The notes under the pieces were generated by a model. That model did not search any database. It saw nothing but the letters and a program-made list of their open reading frames with translations, and was not told the DNA's origin. From positions 1 to 43,131 of the forward strand of contig CAZYJR010000034.1 of assembly GCA_964647905.1 (NCBI GenBank): 43,131 bases of DNA. The letters are read 5' to 3'. Position numbers and translations under genes: made by a program. This DNA comes from CAZYJR01 sp964647905 (GTDB lineage: Bacteria; Desulfobacterota; DSM-4660; Desulfatiglandales; HGW-15). Every line of letters starts with the position of its first letter. Within the stretch, counting starts at the first letter, position 1. Of the stretch, positions 24,928-32,222 are shown piece after piece.

Positions 24928-25977
24928 ATGAAAAGATGTCTCGGTATTTTGGCAGCGTTAATGCTGGTGGTCTCCGCGGGGGCCGCAACGGCCGCCGAGT
25001 ACAAGGGCGGACCCATCAAGGCGCGGCTCGCCTCGGAGGAGATCGAAGGAGATTTCATGACCGTCTGGGCCAAGAACTTTTCCGATCACATGAAGGAGTG
25101 GTCCGGGGGTAAGATAGACATCAATGTATACCCCTACGGGACCTTGGGCGCAACCGGTGACATCAATGAGCTTTGCCAGATCGGCGTGGTGGAGTTCGTT
25201 TTCTCCGACTATGCCTGGATCAGCTCCTTTGTTCCCTAGGCTCAAGTCCTGGCCTTGAATTACCTCTTTCCCACCGAACGCGTCCCCGAGGTGCTGGACT
25301 GGATGGTCAAGAACGGCGAATTCTTTCCCCTGCTGGACAAGGTCTTTCGGAAGAACGGCCTGGTGCCCCTGAGCGTTATGTACGAAGGATGGCAGTGGGT
25401 GACATCCAAGAAGCCGATCCGCTCCCCCGAAGACATGAAGGGCCTCAAGCTTCGGCTGATGTCGTCCAAGCTCCTGGTCGAAGACTACAAGGCCTATGGG
25501 GCGAGTCCTACGCCCATGAGCTATGGAGAGGTCTACAGCGGGCTCCAGATGGGGTTGATCGACGCCCAGGTCAATCCCCTGTTCGCCATCTACAGCATGA
25601 AGTTCTACGAGGTGCAGGACTACTTCACCCAGCTCAAGAGCGAGCCCTTCTTGGGAATTCCCACCGCAAACCTGGAGTTTTTCGAGAACCTGCCCGAAGA
25701 GGTGCAGGAGGAGATGCTCCGTTTTTGGAAGGACGCCATCATTCCGGCCGGCAAGTGGATAGACAAGCGAAACGCCGAGGACAAGGCCAGGATTCAAAAG
25801 GCTAAGCCCGATGCGGTCTTTCACGTCGTGGACGACGAAGCTGTGGCCGAGTTCGAGGAGAGGGCGGAAACAGTCTACCCGAAGTTCGTGGACATAGGCG
25901 GCGAGGGCTCGGAGGAGATCCTGGAAGCCCTTCTTGAGGATATAGAAAAGGCGAAAAAGACCCTTGGTATTCAGTAG
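24928..25977 (+). CDS. dctP: TRAP transporter substrate-binding protein DctP, with in-frame TAG
   Basis: Periplasmic solute receptor of a TRAP transporter, 349 residues if read through. It begins with a clear signal peptide (MKRCLGILAALMLVVSAGAATA, cleavage near AATA-AEY) and has an AAAGGAG site. At codon 104 a TAG (25237-25239) stands between SDYAWISSFVP and AQVLALNYLFPTERVPEVL, which is continuous DctP sequence; Gln or Lys is usual there and CAG to TAG is a single change. The rest is normal: KLRLMSSKLLVEDYKAYGASPTPMSYGEVY with the region that binds the carboxylate, GLIDAQVNPL, and a final TAG. Termination at codon 104 would abolish import. It sits with dctQ and dctM, so the transporter is otherwise complete. 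Confidence 0.85.
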
Positions 25978-26005
25978 ACATCCAGCATAGTCATCAAGAG
26001 CGGCT

Positions 26006-26045
26006 GCTGCGGCATGCCGGCCGATCGGGGGCCCCATGCCGCAGC
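26006..26045 (+). promoter_or_regulatory. Intercistronic stem-loop between dctP and dctQ
   Basis: GCTGCGGCATG (26006-26016) pairs perfectly with CATGCCGCAGC (26035-26045) across an 18-base loop. There is no T-run, so it is not a classical terminator. Such structures between the receptor and membrane genes often protect the upstream mRNA and raise receptor levels. Confidence 0.5.
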
Positions 26046-26108
26046 AATCGCGGATGAGCCGGAAGGTACCCGGGCGGCGGCCTCCGCTGCCAGCGTAAAG
26101 GCCGAATC

Positions 26109-26693
26109 ATGGAAACAAGAAATGAGGACTTGAGCAAGCCGGGCCGTCTCAGGCTTTTCAACAGGTATCTGGGAAAGGTGATCAATAGCGTGGAAGTCGC
26201 GGTCCTGGTGTTCTGTGTAGCGGCTCTCGCCGTTCTGTTGATCACCAACGTATTCGCCCGGACGTTCTTCCAGAGTATATACTTTGCCGAGGAGATCTCG
26301 AAATTCCTCGTGATGCTGACCACTTTCACCGGAGTGAGCTACGGCGTCCGAAAGGCCCGCCATATCAGGATGGGGGCGTTCCTGGATGCCATGCCTCCTA
26401 AAATGGAAAAAGTCTTCCTGATCATCATATCACTGGTCAGTGCAGTGGTTATGGCAATCATGACTTGGTTTTCTTACAAGTATCTAATGAATGCTATGAA
26501 TATGGAACACATGACCCCTGCGCTTCGAGTGCCTAAATGGACTTTTTATGTAATTATACCGATTGGATTCGGTATGGCATGTATTCAGTATATACGGACC
26601 ATTATCAAAAACCTCATCGAACAAGAACCTTGGCAATCGCCTGACCAGCAGAGCGAATACGAGGATGAAGAGATCGGAGGGGTGCAGATATGA
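26109..26693 (+). CDS. dctQ: TRAP transporter small membrane subunit DctQ
   Basis: A 194-residue protein with four predicted membrane helices (about 30-50, 62-80, 97-118, 135-155). TNVFARTFFQSIYFAEEISKF and GVSYGVRKARHIRMG are the characteristic DctQ signatures (the latter with the conserved Arg/His region). DctQ bridges DctP and DctM in Na+-driven TRAP importers. The ATG at 26109 follows the intercistronic stem-loop. Its stop overlaps the dctM start by four bases (ATGA). The segment around 26440-26640 is noticeably AT-richer than the surrounding genes. Confidence 0.92.
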   Translation: METRNEDLSKPGRLRLFNRYLGKVINSVEVAVLVFCVAALAVLLITNVFARTFFQSIYFAEEISKFLVMLTTFTGVSYGVRKARHIRMGAFLDAMPPKMEKVFLIIISLVSAVVMAIMTWFSYKYLMNAMNMEHMTPALRVPKWTFYVIIPIGFGMACIQYIRTIIKNLIEQEPWQSPDQQSEYEDEEIGGVQI

Positions 26694-27982
26694 CACTTTT
26701 CGGGATCAGCCTTGCATCCATGCTCCTTCTAGGTTTTCCTTTCATGGTAACCCTTTTGGGATCTCTAATCCTTTATATATATATCTACATGCCTGATTTT
26801 GCCCCGAGGCTGATGACCACCATGGTACAACAGGTGATCACCGGGGTTACCCCGCCAGCTCTTGTCTGCGTACCCATGTTTATCTTGTCGGCCAGCATCA
26901 TTACCTCGGGAGAGTCCGCAGGCAGACTGATCAGGATGATCAAGTCCTTTGTCGGTCACCTCCCCGGCGGGCTTTCCATTACCACCAATGCGAGTTGTAC
27001 GCTTTTCGGAGCCGTATCCGGATCAACTCAGGCAACAGTGGCGGCTATCGGGGGTACCATGCGACCCATGCTCCTGGAGTCGGGCTACAAGAGCTCATTC
27101 ACCCTGGGCTTGATCATCAATTCCAGCGATATTGCTTTTCTTATTCCGCCGAGCATAGGGTTCATCGTCTATGGTGTGGCAACCAGCACTTCCATCGGGA
27201 TGCTGTTCCTGGCGGGTATTTTCCCCGGTCTGATGATCCTCCTGATGTTCTCTACTTATTGCTTCTTCTACTCCAAGTTCAAGAATGTCGGATTACTTCC
27301 CAAGGCAAGCTGGGCCGAGCGTTGGGCCGCGATCAAGGACGGTGCCCCCGTCATGGGCTTCCCGGTGATCATTGTCGGGGGCATCTACACCGGGCACTTC
27401 AGCCCCACCGAAGCCGCGGCCGCCTCCGTCTTCTATGCCCTGTTCCTGGAAACAGCGGTTTACAAGAGCCTCAACCTCAACCGTATCGTGGACTCCTTTC
27501 TCCAGACCGGGGTCATTACCGGTGTGGTGTTCATCCTCGTCGGGGCGGGCCAGGCGTTTTCATGGATGATAGGCTTTCTTCAGATCCCTCAGGAGCTGCT
27601 CCCACCGTTGTTCGGGACTGATCCATCCGTCCTTCGGGTGGTACTTATCGTAGTTATAACTTATTTCTTGGCTTGCATGTTCGTAGATCCAATTGTGGCC
27701 ATCTTTATTCTGAGCCCGGTCTTTCAACCTTATGTGGTCAGCGCGGGGGTTGACCCGATTCTGCTCGGCACTCTGGTGACCCTGCAAGCCGCCATCGGAT
27801 CAGCCACCCCTCCCTTCGGCTGCGATATCTTCACGGCACAGCTCATCTTCCGGAGGCCGTACCTGGAAGTGATCGGACATGCGTTGCCCTTCCTGCTGAT
27901 CCTGGTCCTGGCGACCTTTATCCTGATGTTCTTTCCGCAGATCGCGCTCTTTCTGCCGAATCTGGCCATGGGCGGGGGCTAG
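26690..27982 (+). CDS. dctM: TRAP transporter large permease DctM
   Basis: A 430-residue DctM with about 11-12 membrane helices, the transport channel of the Na+-coupled TRAP system. Hallmarks: LVCVPMFILSASIITSGESAGRLI, LSITTNASCTLFGAVSGSTQATVAAIGG, FLIPPSIGFIVYGVATSTSIG, GGIYTGHFSPTEAAAASVFYAL, and ATPPFGCDIFTA near the C-terminus. It overlaps dctQ by ATGA. It is followed at 73 bases by the eutB-like gene. The pair dctQM plus the dctP gene upstream makes a full importer; TRAP systems of this kind (TeaABC, UehABC) import ectoines in other bacteria. Confidence 0.95.
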   Translation: MTLFGISLASMLLLGFPFMVTLLGSLILYIYIYMPDFAPRLMTTMVQQVITGVTPPALVCVPMFILSASIITSGESAGRLIRMIKSFVGHLPGGLSITTNASCTLFGAVSGSTQATVAAIGGTMRPMLLESGYKSSFTLGLIINSSDIAFLIPPSIGFIVYGVATSTSIGMLFLAGIFPGLMILLMFSTYCFFYSKFKNVGLLPKASWAERWAAIKDGAPVMGFPVIIVGGIYTGHFSPTEAAAASVFYALFLETAVYKSLNLNRIVDSFLQTGVITGVVFILVGAGQAFSWMIGFLQIPQELLPPLFGTDPSVLRVVLIVVITYFLACMFVDPIVAIFILSPVFQPYVVSAGVDPILLGTLVTLQAAIGSATPPFGCDIFTAQLIFRRPYLEVIGHALPFLLILVLATFILMFFPQIALFLPNLAMGGG

Positions 27983-28054
27983 GCCGAGGGCGCCTGAAAT
28001 CCGGATTGCGTAGAAGGGACATTCGTTCAATTCATACGTCCGAGAAAATCTCCT

Positions 28055-29032
28055 ATGGAGGAAACGCCCGCGCTGCACGATGTCTATCAGGCCCATGCCC
28101 GTATTCGGTCGATGATTCTACGGACACGGCTGGCACCCTCCCCCGCCCTCGAGGAGTTCACAGGAGCCGGGTCGGTTCACCTGAAGTTGGAGTGTCTGCA
28201 GAATACCGGGTCATTCAAGGTGAGGGGGGCCGCGAACAAGATCCTGAGCCTGAATGAAGAAGAGAGAAGAAGGGGTGTAATCACCTTTTCCACGGGTAAC
28301 CACGGCCGGGCCGTCGCCTATGTGGCCAAACAGTGCGGCATCCCGGCGGTGGTCTGTTTGTCCGAGCACGTGGCTGCCTACCGCGCGGATGCGGTCCGCC
28401 AGCTGGGTGCCGAAGTATCGGTCAAAGGGAGGTCACAGGACAAAGCCGAGGAAAACTATAGGGAGGTTACGGCCTCCAGGGGTCTGGTGCCCGTTGTTCC
28501 CTTTGATGATCCTATGATAATCGCAGGGCAAGGTACCCTTGCCCTGGAGACGCTCTCCGAGCTTCCCGATACCGGCGTGTTGATGGTCCAACTTTCCGGG
28601 GGCGGATTGCTGGCGGGCATCGCCATGGCGGCCAAGTCCGTCAATCCCGACATTCGTGTGGTGGGGCTGTCTCTCGAGCGGTCCCCGGCCATGGTGGAGA
28701 GCCTCAAAGCAGGAAGGCCGGTGGCAGTGGAGGAAACGGACTCCATCGCCGACTCGCTGCTGGGCGGGATCGGCCGTCAGAATCGCTGCACCCTGGCGAT
28801 GGTGGAGCGATATGTTGATGACCACTTGTTGATCTCCGAGGAGGAGATCAAGAATGGAATGTACTATATCTTCGAGCGACACAGGCTGATCGTGGAAGGG
28901 GCCGCAGCGGTGGGAGTCGGTGCGCTGCTTGAAGGAAAGACTGAGGTCACGGATAAGAATGTGGTATTGTTTCTGACCGGCAGCAGCATCGATCCAGCGG
29001 AGTATGTGCAGACCCTGGAAAGCAGGCTTTAG
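28055..29032 (+). CDS. eutB: EutB-like PLP threonine dehydratase family enzyme
   Basis: A 325-residue fold-type II PLP enzyme. K55 in TGSFKVRGA is the PLP lysine, LSGGGLLAG binds the cofactor phosphate, and ITFSTGNHGRAVAYVAKQ, VKGRSQDKAEE and IIAGQGTLALE follow. The full pattern, including LLGGIGRQNRCTLAM and LIVEGAAAVGVGALL, resembles EutB of the hydroxyectoine utilisation pathway more than biosynthetic IlvA; there is no C-terminal ACT regulatory domain. Such enzymes eliminate water or ammonia from a beta-hydroxy amino acid to give an enamine. RidA is encoded 42 bases downstream and fits as the enamine hydrolase. Exact substrate is unknown. Symbol is given by family resemblance. Confidence 0.82.
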   Translation: MEETPALHDVYQAHARIRSMILRTRLAPSPALEEFTGAGSVHLKLECLQNTGSFKVRGAANKILSLNEEERRRGVITFSTGNHGRAVAYVAKQCGIPAVVCLSEHVAAYRADAVRQLGAEVSVKGRSQDKAEENYREVTASRGLVPVVPFDDPMIIAGQGTLALETLSELPDTGVLMVQLSGGGLLAGIAMAAKSVNPDIRVVGLSLERSPAMVESLKAGRPVAVEETDSIADSLLGGIGRQNRCTLAMVERYVDDHLLISEEEIKNGMYYIFERHRLIVEGAAAVGVGALLEGKTEVTDKNVVLFLTGSSIDPAEYVQTLESRL

Positions 29033-29074
29033 GGTCTTTTTGTCAAACCGGTTCGATGATCAAGGAGGGGGGGG

Positions 29075-29455
29075 ATGGAAAGAGAGGTGATATACACACC
29101 AGAGGCACCGGAACCCGGGCCCTACTCTCAGGCCGTCCGGTTCGGCGACCTGATATTCGTGGCCGGCCAGACCGCGGAAGATCCCGCCACCAACCGGCCG
29201 GTTCACGGGACCGTGGCTGAACAGACCAGGCTTATTCTCAGCAATATCCAAACCATCCTGAAGGCCGCAGGGTCGAGCCTGGCAAGGGTCGTTCGAGCGG
29301 ACGTCTACATCTCTTCAATGGAAATCAAAGAGGAGATGAACTCGGCCTATCTGAAATACTTTCCCCGGGAACGACCGGCACGCAACTGCGTTGCGGTGGC
29401 GGGCATCGACGACGGCCTGGACGTTGAAATCGAGGTCATCGCAGCCGCAGGGTAA
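29075..29455 (+). CDS. ridA: RidA family reactive intermediate/imine deaminase
   Basis: A 126-residue RidA (YjgF/YER057c/UK114) protein. It hydrolyses reactive enamine/imine intermediates, such as 2-aminoacrylate, released by PLP dehydratases. Seen: GPYSQAVRFGDLIFVAGQ at 15-32, TRLILSNIQTILKAAG, VVRADVYISSM and the essential Arg103 in RPARNCVAVAGI. ATG with a strong AAGGAGGGGGGG site. It directly follows eutB, which produces this type of intermediate, and is the last gene of the cluster; the next gene starts 153 bases later and is housekeeping. Confidence 0.93.
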   Translation: MEREVIYTPEAPEPGPYSQAVRFGDLIFVAGQTAEDPATNRPVHGTVAEQTRLILSNIQTILKAAGSSLARVVRADVYISSMEIKEEMNSAYLKYFPRERPARNCVAVAGIDDGLDVEIEVIAAAG

Positions 29456-29608
29456 ACCGCTTCGTGGCACCACCAGAGAGACAAGCCCGGTTGGTTATCC
29501 GTCTTTGACCCTTGATATCCTAGACGCCATCCACTAAAAATGTACACTTACCTCGAGCCGGCCCCGGGATCATCAGGGCCGGCCTCTATTGGGGAAGGAC
29601 CGCCGTCA

Positions 29609-30259
29609 ATGTTCATAACCTTCGAGGGAATCGAGGGCTGCGGAAAGAGCACCCAGCTCGAGCGACTCGCCGGCTCATTGGAGAGGAGGGGGGTGGCGGT
29701 GGTGCGCACATTCGAACCGGGCGGGACTCACATAGGGGACCAGATCCGGCGCATTCTCTTGGCAAGCCGGAACAAGGACCTCTCGCCGCTGGCCGAGCTG
29801 CTCCTATATGAGGCGGACCGCTCCCAGCATGTGGCCCGGGTGGTCGGACCGGCCTTGGAGCGGGGCGCATGGGTGATCTGCGACAGGTTCTGCGATGCGA
29901 CCCTGGCCTACCAGGGGGCCGCCAGGGGCCAGGACCCGGGATTCATTCGGACCTTGAACAGGGCGGCCACCAGAGGCTTGGTCCCCGACCTCACCTTTCT
30001 TCTCGACTGCCCGGTGGAGGAAGGCCTGGCAAGGGCCATGAAGCGAGGCGGCTCGGCCTCTGAGGAGGGCCAGGACCGTTTCGAGAGAGAGAGCCTCGAG
30101 TTCCACCGGGCCGTGCGCGAGGGATACCTGCGGCTGGCCCGGGAGGAGCCGGGGAGATTCGAGGTGATAGACGCCGGGCCTGACGTCGAAGCGGTCCGGG
30201 TGGAGATCCTGGGCCGCCTGGACGCCCGCTTGGGCACCCTGGCTCGGGGGAAGGCGTAA
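29609..30259 (+). CDS. tmk: Thymidylate kinase
   Basis: A 216-residue dTMP kinase, phosphorylating dTMP to dTDP with ATP in the cytoplasm. P-loop FEGIEGCGKSTQ (6-17), FEPGGTHIGDQIRRILL, YEADRSQHVARVV, DRFCDATLAYQG (DRx motif) and LID-region DRFERESLEFH. The ATG at 29609 gives the normal N-terminus MFITFEGIEG; an open frame continues to 29540 but that sequence has no protein character. Its stop overlaps the holB start (TAATG), so tmk and holB are coupled, a common arrangement. Confidence 0.95.
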   Translation: MFITFEGIEGCGKSTQLERLAGSLERRGVAVVRTFEPGGTHIGDQIRRILLASRNKDLSPLAELLLYEADRSQHVARVVGPALERGAWVICDRFCDATLAYQGAARGQDPGFIRTLNRAATRGLVPDLTFLLDCPVEEGLARAMKRGGSASEEGQDRFERESLEFHRAVREGYLRLAREEPGRFEVIDAGPDVEAVRVEILGRLDARLGTLARGKA

Positions 30260-31350
30260 TGTCCGAGGAAAGGCTCGAAGGTAGGGAAGAAGAGGCTCCG
30301 GTTGCAGGCCCGTTTTCGGCCGTAGCGGGTCAGGAGAGGGCGATCGGGTTCCTGAAGCGCGCGCTGATGGAGGGAAAGGCCTCCCATGCCTATCTCTTTT
30401 CCGGGATTTCCGGTGCGGGCAAGACCACAACGGCCCTTGCCTTTGCCAGGGCGCTCAACTGCGAGGCCCCTGCGGGGGGCGAGAGTTGCGGTGGGTGCGT
30501 TTCGTGCAGGCGCATGGCGGCCGGCAACCACCCTGACCTTGAGATGGTGCGCCCCGGCGGGCGGGTGATAAGGATAGAGCAAATGAGGGAGCTGGCGCGC
30601 CGTATAGCTCTCAAGACCGTGGTGCCCGGAGGATACAGAGTCAGCATCATCGAGCGGGCCGAGTGGATGACCCAGGAGGCGGCCAATGCCTTTCTGAAGA
30701 CCCTGGAAGAACCGCCCCGGGGAAATGTGCTGATCTTGTGCGTGGCCGACCAGCTCGAAGTCCCGCCCACCATTGAATCCCGTTGCCAGAGGGTGCCTTT
30801 CAGGCCCCTGCCTCCGGACGTCCTCTCCCGATGGCTGACGGAAGTCAAGGGGGTGCCCGAGCAGGAGTCCGCAGTCCTGGCCGGTTTGGCCGGGGGGAGC
30901 GCAGGAGGGGCTCTTCGCATGGCCGAGAGCGGCCTGCTCGAACGTAGGGACAAAGATCTCCAGGTGTTCCTTGCCCTCCCCGAGGTATCGCCGGCCGGGA
31001 TACTCCAGACGGCCGTCGACTACGCAGGGGAGGAGAAGAAAAGGGCCTCCTCGGGCGGAGATCCGGAGGGAGGGCTTTGGGGCGTACTGGATCTGTGGAA
31101 GAGCTGCTGCCGCGATATGCTCCTCATCCGGAGCGGGGTCGGGACAGCGTTCATTGTAAACAAGGACAAGCAAGAAGAGTTGCGAGCCAGGGCTGAAGAA
31201 TGTAAAATTAATAGTTTGATCGAAGGCCTGTTCATCTTGGAGCGGGCCCAGCGTGACTTGACGAGATCCAGGAACATTGAGCTGCTGGCCGAGACCACCC
31301 TGCTTGGACTGGGCCGGCACGGGGGCCGGCGGCCCGGCCCCGCGGCCTGA
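30259..31350 (+). CDS. holB: DNA polymerase III subunit delta'
   Basis: A 363-residue AAA+ protein of the clamp-loader delta'/gamma family. The pattern HAYLFSGISGAGKTTTALAFARALNC holds a Walker A (SGISGAGKTT) and is followed by a four-cysteine zinc module (NCEAP...ESCGGCVSCRRM) and HPDLEMV. EWMTQEAANAFLKTLEEPP and SRCQRVPFRPL (sensor/SRC motif) complete the core. The intact P-loop is unlike the degenerate one of E. coli delta', so the protein could also be called a DnaX-like paralogue, but the tmk-holB-ricT order supports holB. Overlaps tmk by one base and is followed nine bases later by ricT. Confidence 0.9.
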   Translation: MSEERLEGREEEAPVAGPFSAVAGQERAIGFLKRALMEGKASHAYLFSGISGAGKTTTALAFARALNCEAPAGGESCGGCVSCRRMAAGNHPDLEMVRPGGRVIRIEQMRELARRIALKTVVPGGYRVSIIERAEWMTQEAANAFLKTLEEPPRGNVLILCVADQLEVPPTIESRCQRVPFRPLPPDVLSRWLTEVKGVPEQESAVLAGLAGGSAGGALRMAESGLLERRDKDLQVFLALPEVSPAGILQTAVDYAGEEKKRASSGGDPEGGLWGVLDLWKSCCRDMLLIRSGVGTAFIVNKDKQEELRARAEECKINSLIEGLFILERAQRDLTRSRNIELLAETTLLGLGRHGGRRPGPAA

Positions 31351-31358
31351 GGCACTCC

Positions 31359-32222
31359 ATGGAGACGACAGAGGAGCGGTGGGACCTTTTGAGGATCGTA
31401 GGAGTCCGACTGGACGCCCGCGGGCGTGTGCAAGATTTTGAGGCCGGGGATATGGACCTGTCCAAGGGGGACAGGGTCCTGGTGGAGACGGAGAACGGCT
31501 CGGCCCTGGGCGTGGTCTGCACCGCGCCCAAGCCCCAGGGGAGCGTTCTGCCGGAGAGGGCGCTTGCCAAGGTCTTGAGGCCGGCCACCGAGAGCGATCT
31601 AGAGAAGTTCGAGAAAAAGCGGGAGCTGGAAAAGGAGGTCTTCTGCTACTGCCAGGAGCGAATAAGGGAGAGAGCCATGCCCATGTGCCTGGTCGCCGTG
31701 GATCGGCTGGCGGAGGGCGGCAAGATCATGGTCTACTTCACGGCGGACGGGCGGGTGGATTTCCGCGAACTGGTCAAGGACCTGGTGAGGAGGTTCAGGA
31801 CCCGCATCGAGATGAGGCAGATCGGAGTCAGGCACGAGGCCAAGATGTTCGGAGGGCTGGGGAGCTGCGGGAGGCAGCTCTGCTGCGTCTCGTTCCTGAA
31901 CACCTTTTCGCCGGTCTCCATCAAGATGGCCAAGGAGCAGAACCTGTCCCTGAACCCGTCCAAGATCTCGGGCATGTGCGGGCGCCTCATGTGCTGCCTG
32001 ACCTATGAGTATGACTACTACGAGGAGGCGGGCAGGAACCTGCCCAAGATGGGAAAGAGGGTGAGTACATCCCAAGGGGAGGGCAAGGTGGTCCGCCAGA
32101 ACCTCCTGAAGCGGGTCCTCACCGTGCAACTGGATTCGGGCGACGAGGTGGAGGTATCCACGGACGAAGTGGCCAAGCAGCGCAGGACCAGGAAAAGGAC
32201 CAAGGAGCGAGGTGAAAATTGA
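31359..32222 (+). CDS. ricT: PSP1 domain protein, RicT/YaaT family
   Basis: A 287-residue protein with a PSP1 C-terminal domain (about 60-150), RVLVETENGSALGVV, FEKKRELEKEVFCYCQERI and KIMVYFTADGRVDFRELVKDLVRRFRTRIEMRQIGVRHEAK. It then carries the cysteine-rich segment GLGSCGRQLCCVSFL...SGMCGRLMCCLTYEYDYY. In Bacillus the homologue RicT forms an Fe-S-containing complex with RicA and RicF that guides RNase Y. In Proteobacteria its role is unclear. The tmk-holB-ricT-metG order is widely conserved. The TGA overlaps the TTG start of metG, so translation is coupled. Confidence 0.92.
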   Translation: METTEERWDLLRIVGVRLDARGRVQDFEAGDMDLSKGDRVLVETENGSALGVVCTAPKPQGSVLPERALAKVLRPATESDLEKFEKKRELEKEVFCYCQERIRERAMPMCLVAVDRLAEGGKIMVYFTADGRVDFRELVKDLVRRFRTRIEMRQIGVRHEAKMFGGLGSCGRQLCCVSFLNTFSPVSIKMAKEQNLSLNPSKISGMCGRLMCCLTYEYDYYEEAGRNLPKMGKRVSTSQGEGKVVRQNLLKRVLTVQLDSGDEVEVSTDEVAKQRRTRKRTKERGEN

